From NCBI GenBank assembly GCA_036394195.1, contig DASWFO010000101.1:1-32168 (forward strand): a stretch of DNA of 32,168 bases. The letters run 5' to 3'. The translations under genes and the position numbers were made by a program. This document shows positions 1 to 6,819 of this stretch, piece after piece. Numbering within the stretch: the first letter of the stretch is position 1; every line of letters starts with the position of its first letter. The notes beneath the pieces were generated by a model. That model had not been told where the DNA came from and searched no databases. It saw nothing but the letters and a program-made list of their open reading frames with translations. The stretch comes from DATJPD01 sp036394195. GTDB lineage: Bacteria > Pseudomonadota > Alphaproteobacteria > CACIAM-22H2.

Positions 1-229
1 CCCGCCGCAGCCGCTCGACCTCGGCCATCAGGGTCATGATGGCGGCGCGGACCTTCGGCGTGATCTCCGCCTCTGGGACGTCCAGGATCGCCGCCATGTC
101 GGCGGCCGGTGTCGGCTTGCCGACCGAGTCGGCAGCACGGGCGTACGCCGCTGCTCCGACGCCCGCTTTCTTATCGGTACCGGAGAGACGGCCCGAACTC
201 GACACCCCCTTGGAGTCGCTGACTTTCAT
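1..229 (-). CDS. N-terminal fragment of a probable GGDEF-family (diguanylate cyclase-like) protein, partial at window edge
   Basis: An open frame runs leftward from an ATG at 227-229 to the window edge without a stop, giving 76 residues. It starts MKVSDSKGV, continues through a Gly/Ala/Ser-rich stretch, and ends in a segment containing VPEAEITPKVRAAIMTLMAE and the start of a predicted coiled coil (VERLRR). From memory, this 'TPKVR-IMTLM-EV-LR' pattern is the short N-terminal region in front of the GGDEF domain in many alphaproteobacterial diguanylate cyclases. The catalytic domain itself would lie outside the window, so function is inferred from this short region only. A purine-rich GGGACGG stretch lies a few bases upstream of the ATG. 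The gene is divergent from purE. The start and reading frame are well supported; the family assignment is moderate. Confidence 0.55.
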   Translation of the reverse strand, partial: MKVSDSKGVSSSGRLSGTDKKAGVGAAAYARAADSVGKPTPAADMAAILDVPEAEITPKVRAAIMTLMAEVERLRR

Positions 230-310
230 GCCGTCCCGTTTGAACGCACCTGTTGGGCTCCAGCATACACGACGCGCGCGCCGAATCTTGGCTAAAAGAA
301 TACTAACGAT

Positions 311-339
311 TTGCTACTAACAGGTAAATTTGGTTTATA
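311..339 (+). promoter_or_regulatory. Candidate purE promoter
   Basis: TTGCTA (311-316) is followed after 17 bases by TTTATA (334-339), in an AT-rich island of an otherwise GC-rich gap between the divergent gene at 1-229 and purE. The -35 box is a fair match to the sigma-70 consensus and the -10 box a weak one. A heptamer TACTAAC occurs twice just here, at 301-307 and 315-321, 14 bases apart; its meaning is unknown. Confidence 0.35.
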
Positions 340-386
340 GCGCTTCCGGCCACCGCGATTTCCGGCATTCTCCTCAAGGTTTCCCA

Positions 387-959
387 ATGGCGTCGTCCCG
401 CACTGAAACTACCGCGCGAGCCGGGAAGGCGCGGCCGCGCGGCCGGCCGCTGATCGGGATTATCATGGGCAGCCAGTCGGATTGGGAAACCATGCGTCAC
501 GCTTCCGAAACACTGGCGGCCCTCGATATTCCGCACGAGACCAAGATCGTGTCGGCGCATCGCACGCCGCGTCGGCTCTACGAATATGCGACGACGGCGG
601 CGGCGCACGGGCTGCAGGCGATCATTGCCGGCGCCGGCGGGGCGGCGCATCTGCCCGGCATGACCGCTTCGCTGACGGCGCTGCCGGTCTTCGGCGTTCC
701 GGTCGAAAGCCGCACGCTCAAGGGGCTCGACAGCCTGCTGTCGATCGCCCAGATGCCGGCGGGCATTCCGGTCGGCACGCTGGCCATCGGCCGCGCCGGG
801 GCGGTGAATGCGGCCCTTTTGGCGGCATCGGTCCTGGCCCTCCAGGACGCGCGGATCGCCCGCGTCCTCGACCGCTGGCGCCGCCGCCTGACCGCCGGTG
901 TGGGGTTGTCGCCCATCGCGGCGAAACCGGGCGCCAAGACACGGGGACGACGCCGATGA
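387..959 (+). CDS. purE: 5-(carboxyamino)imidazole ribonucleotide mutase, class I PurE
   Basis: PurE converts N5-CAIR to CAIR in de novo purine synthesis, after the PurK step, in the cytoplasm. The 190-residue product has the class I hallmarks: a phosphate-binding MGSQSDW near residues 27-33, SAHRTP with the catalytic His at about 58, and GAGGAAHLPGM at about 82-92. Family members are usually 160-170 residues; the extra length is a basic N-terminal tail (about 18 residues) and a basic C-terminal tail. I chose the ATG at 387 because the in-frame TTG at 330 would add residues with no PurE character and overlap the candidate promoter. A weak AAGG lies about 8 bases upstream of 387. The stop overlaps the purK start (ATGA), so the two are translationally coupled. 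Confidence 0.95.
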   Translation: MASSRTETTARAGKARPRGRPLIGIIMGSQSDWETMRHASETLAALDIPHETKIVSAHRTPRRLYEYATTAAAHGLQAIIAGAGGAAHLPGMTASLTALPVFGVPVESRTLKGLDSLLSIAQMPAGIPVGTLAIGRAGAVNAALLAASVLALQDARIARVLDRWRRRLTAGVGLSPIAAKPGAKTRGRRR

Positions 960-2062
960 CCGCGATCCCGCCCGGCGCGAAAATCGGCATCCTCGGCGGC
1001 GGCCAGCTCGGCCGCATGACCGCCCTTGCCGCCGCAGCACTCGGCTACAAGTGCCATATTTTCTCGCCCGACAAAGACGCGCCGGCGGCGCATGTCGCCG
1101 ACGCGGCCACCGTCGCGGCGTACACGGACGAGAAGGCGCTGGCCAAATTCGCCAGCCAGGTCGCCGTCGTCACCTATGAATTCGAGAATATCCCCTACCT
1201 GCCGGTGGCGGCGATTGCCGAACGGGTGCCGGTGCGGCCGTCGCCGACCGTGCTGCAGATCGCGCAAGACCGGCTGCGCGAAAAAGAGTTCTTGAACAGC
1301 GTCGGCGCGGGGACGGCAAAATATCGCCCGGTGTCGAACCTCGCCGATCTGATGGCGGGCGTGGAGGAGATCGGCCGGCCGGCGGTGTTGAAGACCGCGC
1401 GGCTCGGCTATGACGGCAAGGGCCAGGTGGCGATCCGCGCCGACTCGGATCTCGCCAAGGCGTGGGACAGCTTGAGCGGCGCGATGCCGGCGCCGGTGCA
1501 GGGCATTCTCGAGGGCTTCGTCCAGTTCGAGCGCGAAATCTCGGCCATCGTCGCCCGCGGCGTCGACGGCAAGACCGCCTCCTACGTGGCGGTCGAGAAC
1601 CGCCACGAGAACCATATCCTCGCCCAGACAATCGCCCCGGCACGGGTTCCCTTCGAGACGGCGCGCCGGGCCGAAGGGATCGCCCGGCACATCGCGGAGA
1701 AGATCGGCCTGGTCGGGATCATGGGCGTCGAGATGTTCGTCGGCTCTGCCGGCACGCTGCTGGTGAACGAGCTGGCGCCGCGGCCGCACAACTCGGGCCA
1801 CTGGACGATCGACGCCTGCGTGACCAGCCAGTTCGAGCAGGTGGTGCGCGCGATTTGCGGCCTGCCGCTGGGCAATCCGCGCCGCCACTCCGACGCGGTG
1901 ATGGACAACCTGATCGGCGACGCGATCAACCGCTGGCCGGAGATCCTGAAGGACCCCGATGCCAAGCTGCATCTTTACGGCAAGCGCGAGGCGCGGCCCG
2001 GCCGGAAAATGGGACACGTGACGCGGCTGTTGCCGCGCCGAGAAGAGACGCCGGGCGGTTAG
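956..2062 (+). CDS. purK: 5-(carboxyamino)imidazole ribonucleotide synthase PurK
   Basis: PurK is an ATP-grasp enzyme that carboxylates AIR to N5-CAIR using ATP and bicarbonate, supplying PurE. The 368-residue product begins with a dinucleotide-fold-like ILGGGQLGRM near residues 12-21 and has the central ATP-grasp core (PAVLKTARLGYDGKGQ; later EGFVQFEREIS). The C-terminal ATP-grasp signature NELAPRPHNSGHWTIDAC is followed by the family's GNP region. Length is normal for PurK. The start is the ATG of an ATGA overlap with the purE stop; the frame stays open further upstream but only antisense-like sequence lies there. A gene for a TctC-type binding protein follows 4 bases after the stop. Confidence 0.96.
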   Translation: MTAIPPGAKIGILGGGQLGRMTALAAAALGYKCHIFSPDKDAPAAHVADAATVAAYTDEKALAKFASQVAVVTYEFENIPYLPVAAIAERVPVRPSPTVLQIAQDRLREKEFLNSVGAGTAKYRPVSNLADLMAGVEEIGRPAVLKTARLGYDGKGQVAIRADSDLAKAWDSLSGAMPAPVQGILEGFVQFEREISAIVARGVDGKTASYVAVENRHENHILAQTIAPARVPFETARRAEGIARHIAEKIGLVGIMGVEMFVGSAGTLLVNELAPRPHNSGHWTIDACVTSQFEQVVRAICGLPLGNPRRHSDAVMDNLIGDAINRWPEILKDPDAKLHLYGKREARPGRKMGHVTRLLPRREETPGG

Positions 2063-2066
2063 GGCG

Positions 2067-3047
2067 ATGCGCGCGACCGTCGCCCGGGCCCTTGGCGCAG
2101 CCGGCCTTCTGATGGTCCTCGCGACGGCACAAGGCGCCGCCGCCGAGCTGGCCTATCCGTCCCGCCCCGTGAAGCTGATCGTGCCGTTCACCGCCGGCGG
2201 AATCACCGACATCGTGGCGCGGCTGTTCGCCCAGAAATTCAGCGAAGACCTGGGACAGCGCTTCTACGTCGACAACCGCCCCGGCGCCGGCGGCAATCTC
2301 GCGATGGAGCTGGCGGCGAAATCGCCGCCCGACGGATACACGCTGGGTGTCGCGACGGCGGGGACGCACGCGATCAACCCGAACATCTATCCACGGATGC
2401 CGTACGACCACATCAAGGACTTCGTGCCGGTGACCTTGCTGTCCTACGAGGCGAGCTTCCTCGTGGTCAATCCGGCGCTGCCGGCGACGACCGTCGGCGA
2501 GCTGATCCAGCTCTTGAAGGCAAAACCGAACGGCTACAACTACGCCTCCGCCGGCTACGGCTCCTCGACCCACATGTCGGCCGAATACTTCAAGATCAGG
2601 ACCGGCACCGCGATGACGCATGTGCCCTACAAGGGTGCTTCAGAAGTCGTACAGGCGGTGATGAGCGGGCAGGTCGACCTGGCTTTCAACGGGTTGTCGA
2701 CGTCGCTGCGGCCGGTCACCGACGGCACGCTGCGGGCGCTGGCGATCACCAGCCGCGAGCGTTCGCCATTGATGCCCGAGGTGCCGGCGCTCGGCGAAAC
2801 CCTGGCGGGCTTCGAGGCGCTGGCGTGGAACGGCCTGGTGGCACCCGCCGGCACGCCGCCGGAGGTCGTTGACGTGCTGGTGCGCGCGGCTCAAAAGATC
2901 GTGAAAGACCCGCAGATCGCCGAGCGCTTCCGTCAGATGGACGCAACCGCCGTCGCCGGCACATCAGCGGAATTCGCCGCCTTCATCGCCGCCGAGAGCC
3001 GTAAATGGGCCGAGGTCGCGAAGATCTCCGGCGCCCGCGTCGAATAG
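2067..3047 (+). CDS. TctC/Bug-type periplasmic solute-binding protein (orphan)
   Basis: This is a 326-residue secreted binding protein of the tripartite tricarboxylate transporter receptor (TctC/Bug) family. The N-terminus is a signal peptide with a hydrophobic core (AAGLLMVLAT) and a likely cleavage after AAA near residue 26. The mature protein opens with the family signature YPSRPVKLIVPFTAGGITD, followed by DNRPGAGGN, the SPPDGYTLG loop and the HVPYKGASE motif typical of the ligand cleft. Bug proteins bind carboxylates such as citrate, glutamate or nicotinate; the ligand here cannot be told. No tctA or tctB membrane gene is present in the window, which is common for this greatly expanded family. 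It starts 4 bases after purK with an AGGG Shine-Dalgarno, so it probably rides on the purEK transcript. Confidence 0.9.
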   Translation: MRATVARALGAAGLLMVLATAQGAAAELAYPSRPVKLIVPFTAGGITDIVARLFAQKFSEDLGQRFYVDNRPGAGGNLAMELAAKSPPDGYTLGVATAGTHAINPNIYPRMPYDHIKDFVPVTLLSYEASFLVVNPALPATTVGELIQLLKAKPNGYNYASAGYGSSTHMSAEYFKIRTGTAMTHVPYKGASEVVQAVMSGQVDLAFNGLSTSLRPVTDGTLRALAITSRERSPLMPEVPALGETLAGFEALAWNGLVAPAGTPPEVVDVLVRAAQKIVKDPQIAERFRQMDATAVAGTSAEFAAFIAAESRKWAEVAKISGARVE

Positions 3048-3060
3048 CCTGCGCGCAGCA

Positions 3061-3078
3061 CCACCGTCGGGGCGGTGG
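3061..3078. terminator. Weak hairpin between convergent genes
   Basis: CCACCG (3061-3066) and CGGTGG (3073-3078) form a 6-bp stem with a 6-base loop in the 33-base gap between the convergent ends of the TctC-type gene and the COQ9 gene. There is no T-tract. It could act in either direction, but the evidence is slight. Confidence 0.25.
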
Positions 3079-3080
3079 GT

Positions 3081-3737
3081 TCACCGTCTCGCGAAGAACG
3101 GGCGGACCGCCTTCGGAAAGCCGCCGAAGCGCTCGCGGAGCTTGCCGAGCGCACGCGGAACCCGCAGCACATCGGCGAGGCGGCGGTCGAGGAACTTCCA
3201 GGTTTCGGCGAAACCCTCGGACTTGTCGTCGAGCCAATAGAGCACCGTAGCGCTGTAGACGCCGGCGAGCAGTGCCCGCTTGGTGTAGTAGTTGAAGTCG
3301 GTGGCAGTGTCGCCGGCGGCGTACCAGATGGCGTCCACGGTGCGCCATAACGTCGCGGCGCCGATCGGCGCGTTGTGAGGCAGCGCCAGAAGGCCCAGCG
3401 CCCGGCGCACCGCCTCGCGATGGGCGGCCAGGGCTTCCAGCCGCAGGCGGATCGCCTGCGCCACGCGGGCGGTCGTCTTGGCGTCCGGCGGGGCTTGGCT
3501 CTCCAGGGCCGTCACCATGCGGCGGTCGGCGAGCCCCACCCACGCCTCGATTGCCTCCACCGGCCCGCGCGGGAAGACCCGCAACGCGGTCAGCGGATCA
3601 TACTCGGCATCGCCCGCCGCGCGTCGCAGCACCTCCGGCGTCCAGCCGTCGAACGGGACATGCGGCAGCGCCGCCTCGATGATCTTCTCGCGCGCCGTCT
3701 GGTGATCGAACCCCGAGGCCGTGGACTCGCCGTCCAT
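3081..3737 (-). CDS. COQ9 family protein (ubiquinone biosynthesis accessory factor)
   Basis: The 218-residue product matches the COQ9 family of alphaproteobacteria and mitochondria, lipid-binding proteins that assist ubiquinone synthesis at the hydroxylation step. Visible features are an N-terminal TetR-like helical region (AREKIIEAALPHVPFDGWTPEVL, about 14-36) and the COQ9-typical C-terminal core with TLWRTVDAIWYAAGDTATDFNYYTKR followed by a hydrophobic stretch (LLAGVYSATVLYWLDD). In COQ9 this region holds the lipid-binding pocket and a C-terminal amphipathic helix. GGAG lies 7 bases before the ATG. The gene begins 4 bases after the def stop and forms a unit with it. The COQ9-rpsU neighbourhood is recurrent in alphaproteobacteria, which supports the assignment. 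Confidence 0.9.
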   Translation of the reverse strand: MDGESTASGFDHQTAREKIIEAALPHVPFDGWTPEVLRRAAGDAEYDPLTALRVFPRGPVEAIEAWVGLADRRMVTALESQAPPDAKTTARVAQAIRLRLEALAAHREAVRRALGLLALPHNAPIGAATLWRTVDAIWYAAGDTATDFNYYTKRALLAGVYSATVLYWLDDKSEGFAETWKFLDRRLADVLRVPRALGKLRERFGGFPKAVRPFFARR

Positions 3738-3740
3738 GGA

Positions 3741-4292
3741 TCACTCCTTCTCCGGGTCGGAGGCCCCGGCGAATGCCTTCCTCACCTCGTCGACGAACCC
3801 GAACAGCCGCAGGTCCTGGACCCGCTGCGGATAGAGGACGCCGTCGAGATGGTCGCATTCATGCTGAACCACGCGGGCATGGAAACCAGAGACCGTCCGG
3901 TCGAGCGTCTCACCCTCCGGCGTCGTGGCGCGGTAATGCAGGTGCGTGAACCGCGGCACCGCCCCCATCATGCCCGGAACCGACAGGCAGCCTTCCCAAT
4001 CGAGCTCTTTTTCGTCGCCGACCGGCTCGATTACCGGATTGATCAGCACCGTGAGGGGCACCGGCGTGTCGTCGTCGGCCCCGGTCGAGCGGCCGGCGGA
4101 CACCTTGAAAATCACCACCCGCACCGGGACGTGGACCTGGGGTGCCGCAAGGCCCGTCCCTTGCGCATCCTCCATGGTCTCCGTCATATCGGCGATCAGG
4201 CGCTTAATCTCCTGCGCCCGCGGGTCGGGGACCTCGGCCGCCCGCTGGCGCAGGATCGGATGGCCCATGCGGGCGATTTTGAGGATGGCCAT
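3741..4292 (-). CDS. def: Peptide deformylase
   Basis: The enzyme removes the formyl group from the N-terminal methionine of new proteins. Counting from the chosen start (183 residues), all three family motifs are intact: GTGLAAPQV (45-53), EGCLSVP (100-106, metal ligand Cys102) and QHECDHLDG (143-151, metal ligands His144 and His148, catalytic Glu145). I chose the ATG at 4290-4292 because MAILKIARMGHPILRQ is the classic deformylase N-terminus. The frame is open further upstream, with an in-frame ATG at 4338-4340, so a slightly longer protein cannot be excluded, and no clear Shine-Dalgarno marks either start. It is co-directional with the COQ9 gene (3-base gap) and divergent from rpsU. Length and motifs point to a normal functional enzyme. 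Confidence 0.95.
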   Translation of the reverse strand: MAILKIARMGHPILRQRAAEVPDPRAQEIKRLIADMTETMEDAQGTGLAAPQVHVPVRVVIFKVSAGRSTGADDDTPVPLTVLINPVIEPVGDEKELDWEGCLSVPGMMGAVPRFTHLHYRATTPEGETLDRTVSGFHARVVQHECDHLDGVLYPQRVQDLRLFGFVDEVRKAFAGASDPEKE

Positions 4293-4425
4293 CGGGTCAA
4301 TATGGGCGCCCCAGACCGGCTGGTAAAGACCCCTTCCCATATCCAAGTACTTGTGATATAAGCTCTCATTCGGTGGCGATGCGCTGATCGGCAGCACATT
4401 GCTGCTTTACCCATGCCTGAACCTT

Positions 4426-4651
4426 AGGAAAGGAGTGCGGCCAAACCGTGCAAGTCATCGTTCGCGACAATAACGTCGATCAAGCTCTTCGCGCCCTCAA
4501 GAAAAAGCTTCAGCGTGAAGGCGTCTTCAGGGAAATGAAACTGCGGCGTCATTTCGAAAAGCCGTCGGAGCGTAAGGCGCGCGAGAAGGCGGAGGCGATC
4601 CGCCGGGCGCGCAAGGTCGCCCGCAAGCGCATGGAGCGCGAAGGCTACTGA
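4426..4651 (+). CDS. rpsU: Small ribosomal subunit protein bS21 (GTG start), with its ribosome-binding site
   Basis: The coding part is 4448-4651, a 67-residue, very basic protein: MQVIVRDNNVDQAL, then an LKKKLQREG segment and a Lys/Arg-rich C-terminal helix. This is the bS21 family, which helps 30S subunits engage mRNA during initiation. The start is GTG at 4448, supported by an unusually strong purine run AGGAAAGGAG at 4426-4435, 12 bases upstream of the GTG. No in-frame ATG fits the bS21 N-terminus. Length is normal for the family. It is divergent from def-COQ9 and is followed by two strong hairpins, so it is probably transcribed alone. Confidence 0.95.
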
Positions 4652-4657
4652 GTCGGC

Positions 4658-4678
4658 GCGGGAGCGCTGAGCTCCCGC
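4658..4678 (+). terminator. First of two hairpins behind rpsU
   Basis: GCGGGAGC (4658-4665) and GCTCCCGC (4671-4678) form a perfect 8-bp stem with a 5-base loop, beginning 6 bases after the rpsU stop. No T-tract follows. It may protect the 3' end or act with the second hairpin as a terminator. Confidence 0.5.
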
Positions 4679-4690
4679 TCGTGCATGGAT

Positions 4691-4717
4691 CGCCCGCGAG
4701 CGTCTGGTTCGCGGGCG
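4691..4717 (+). terminator. Second hairpin behind rpsU, probable terminator
   Basis: CGCCCGCGA (4691-4699) and TCGCGGGCG (4709-4717) form a perfect 9-bp GC-rich stem with a 9-base loop. A weak T-rich stretch (CATTTCT) comes a few bases later. With the first hairpin it separates rpsU from panC. Confidence 0.5.
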
Positions 4718-4793
4718 TCGGCATTTCTGGCGTCATCGCGTCATAAGAATTCAGCCGGGATGAATTCACGTCGTCCTCGGCTAAGATGGGCCC

Positions 4794-5639
4794 ATGGCCC
4801 TTCCCATCCTGCGGACCATCGCCGAGCTTCGCCAGCGCGTTACGGAGTGGCGCGCGCGCGGTGAAACGATCGGCCTCGTGCCGACCATGGGCGCCCTGCA
4901 CGAGGGGCACTTGTCGCTAGTCCGGCGCTCCAGCGCCGAGAACGCCCGCACCGTCGTCTCGATCTTCGTCAATCCGACGCAATTCGGCCCCAACGAGGAT
5001 TTCAACCGCTACCCGCGCGATCTCGCCGGCGACGCCGAGAAGCTCGCCACCGCCAAGACCGACGTGATCTTCGCGCCCGAGGTGGTAGAGATGTATCCCG
5101 AGGGCGCCACGACGACGGTGACCGTCGGCGGCCTCACCGACGGGCTATGCGGGCCGTTCCGGCCGGGCCATTTCGCTGGCGTCGCCACCATCGTCACCAA
5201 GCTCCTGCTGCAGGCGCTACCCGACGTCGCCTATTTCGGCGAGAAGGATTACCAGCAGCTGCAGGTGATCAAGCGCCTGGCGCGCGATCTCGACATCCCG
5301 GTGCGGATCCAGGGTGTAGCCACCCATCGCGAACCGGACGGTCTGGCGATGTCGTCGCGCAACGCCTATCTGTCGCCGGCCGAGCGCGCCGTCGCACCCA
5401 CCCTCAATCGCGTGATCAGCACCGTCGCGGCGGCGCTCGCGCGCGGCGAGCCCGCCGGTCCCGCCATCGCCCAGGGCAAGGCGGAGCTCGGCCGGGCCGG
5501 CTTCACCAAGATCGACTATCTCGACGCCGTCGATGCGTCGACATTGAAGCCGCTCGACCGCGCGACCGGCCCGACCCGCGTCGCCGCCGCCGTCTGGCTC
5601 GGCTCGACCCGCCTCATCGACAACGTGCCGGTCGGATGA
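4794..5639 (+). CDS. panC: Pantoate--beta-alanine ligase (pantothenate synthetase)
   Basis: PanC joins pantoate and beta-alanine with ATP to form pantothenate, the coenzyme A precursor. The 281-residue protein carries the nucleotidyl-transferase HIGH-type motif in PTMGALHEGHLSL (about 30-42) and NPTQFGPNEDF, where pantoate binds. It also has RPGHFAGVATIVTKL, the FGEKDYQQ segment and the MSSRN (KMSKS-like) motif. Length is normal for the family. The ATG at 4794 gives the standard N-terminus, although no good Shine-Dalgarno is visible. No panB or panD lies in the window. The enolase-superfamily gene starts one base after the stop, which implies translational coupling. Confidence 0.96.
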   Translation: MALPILRTIAELRQRVTEWRARGETIGLVPTMGALHEGHLSLVRRSSAENARTVVSIFVNPTQFGPNEDFNRYPRDLAGDAEKLATAKTDVIFAPEVVEMYPEGATTTVTVGGLTDGLCGPFRPGHFAGVATIVTKLLLQALPDVAYFGEKDYQQLQVIKRLARDLDIPVRIQGVATHREPDGLAMSSRNAYLSPAERAVAPTLNRVISTVAAALARGEPAGPAIAQGKAELGRAGFTKIDYLDAVDASTLKPLDRATGPTRVAAAVWLGSTRLIDNVPVG

Positions 5640-5640
5640 G

Positions 5641-6795
5641 ATGACTCTGCCCGCCCCGCTTGCCGCGCGGCTGGCCGATCAGCGGCCGATCGTGCTGGCG
5701 CGGGCCGAGGCGATGGCCGTGGATCTGCCGCTCCAGACGCCGATCAATCTCAGCGGCCGGCTGAAGCTCGCCACGGCGGAGATCGTCGTCGTCCGCATCG
5801 AGGCGGCCGACGGCACGACCGGCTGGGGCGAATGCGCCTCGGCACCGGCGATGACCGGCGACGTGATCGACGGCATGCTGACGGCGATCGATGACTTCAT
5901 CGCCCCCGTCTTGATCCACCGCGATCTGCGGCGGTTCGACGAGGCGATCGAGGCGGTCGGCCGCGCCGTGGCGCGGAATTCCGCGGCCAAGGCGGCGGTC
6001 GATCTGGCGCTTCACGATCTTGTCGGCAAAGTGCTCGGCGTGCCGGTATGCGAGATGCTCGGAGGGGCCAGACGCGAGCGGGTGGCCGCGATGTGGATGC
6101 TGGGCAATGCCACGGTCGAGGGCGACGTCGCCGAGGCCGCGGCCAAGTGCCGCGCCGGCAGCCACGTCTTCAAGCTCAAGGTCGGCACCAAGGCGGTCGA
6201 GGCCGATATCGAAGCCGCGCGCGGCGTCCGCGCCGCCATCGGGCCGGATGCGATCCTCTCAGTCGACGCCAACGCCACCTGGAGCGAGGCGCAGGCGCTG
6301 CGCTTCGCGCAGGCGACGCGCGACCTCGCCCTTCTCAATCTGGAACAGCCGCTGCCCGCCGACGATCTCGACGGCATGGCGCGGATCGCGGCCGCTGCCG
6401 GCGCGCCGGTCTGTGCCGACGAAGGCATCCGGGCACTCGCCGACCTGGACACGCATGCAGCGCGCCGCGCCGCGCAGGGGGCCAGCCTGAAACCCCTGAA
6501 GCTCGGCGGCCTTGCCGGGGCCAGGCGCGCCGCCGAACGCTGCGCCGCCCTCGGGCTCAAGGTGAACCTCGCCGACAAGGTCGGCGAGTCGAGCCTCGCG
6601 ACCGCCGGCCTGCTGCAGCTCGCGGCGGCGGTACCGACGCTCGACTGGAACGTGACGCCGACCAATCACTATCTGGCCGACGACATTGTTCCCGGCGGCT
6701 TGGCGCCGCGCGACGGAGCATTCGATATTCTGCAAACGCCGGGGCTCGGCGTCACGGTCGATGCGGCGCAGATCGAGAGATATCGCCGGCGGTGA
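5641..6795 (+). CDS. Enolase-superfamily enzyme of the muconate lactonizing (MLE) subgroup
   Basis: The 384-residue product has the MLE-subgroup active site: the K-x-K pair Lys178/Lys180 in FKLKVG, metal ligands Asp209 (SVDANATW), Glu235 (LEQPL) and Asp260 (ADEGI), and the opposite catalytic Lys284 (SLKPLKLGG). The spacings 29, 26, 25 and 24 between Lys180, Asp209, Glu235, Asp260 and Lys284 equal those I recall for Pseudomonas muconate lactonizing enzyme. Such enzymes abstract a proton next to a carboxylate; members include muconate cycloisomerases, o-succinylbenzoate synthases and dipeptide epimerases. Substrate cannot be assigned. No aromatic ring-cleavage genes are adjacent. The start follows the panC stop by one base, so panC and this gene form an operon. 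The gene converges on the symporter gene 9 bases away. Confidence 0.85.
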   Translation: MTLPAPLAARLADQRPIVLARAEAMAVDLPLQTPINLSGRLKLATAEIVVVRIEAADGTTGWGECASAPAMTGDVIDGMLTAIDDFIAPVLIHRDLRRFDEAIEAVGRAVARNSAAKAAVDLALHDLVGKVLGVPVCEMLGGARRERVAAMWMLGNATVEGDVAEAAAKCRAGSHVFKLKVGTKAVEADIEAARGVRAAIGPDAILSVDANATWSEAQALRFAQATRDLALLNLEQPLPADDLDGMARIAAAAGAPVCADEGIRALADLDTHAARRAAQGASLKPLKLGGLAGARRAAERCAALGLKVNLADKVGESSLATAGLLQLAAAVPTLDWNVTPTNHYLADDIVPGGLAPRDGAFDILQTPGLGVTVDAAQIERYRRR

Positions 6796-6819
6796 GCCAG
6801 GTCTTCACGGGAACCTGGC
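6796..6819. terminator. Hairpin in the overlap of convergent genes
   Basis: GCCAGGT (6796-6802) and ACCTGGC (6813-6819) form a 7-bp perfect stem with a 10-base loop spanning the 9-base gap and the last codons of the symporter gene. It could serve both convergent transcripts. No T-tract. Confidence 0.3.

Noticed and set aside
578..2017. A long minus-strand open frame across purE and purK
   Set aside because: Antisense to two certain genes, with biased Arg/His/Asp composition and no recognisable domain.
3375..4361. A 328-codon plus-strand frame across COQ9 and def
   Set aside because: Antisense to two well-supported genes with intact motifs.
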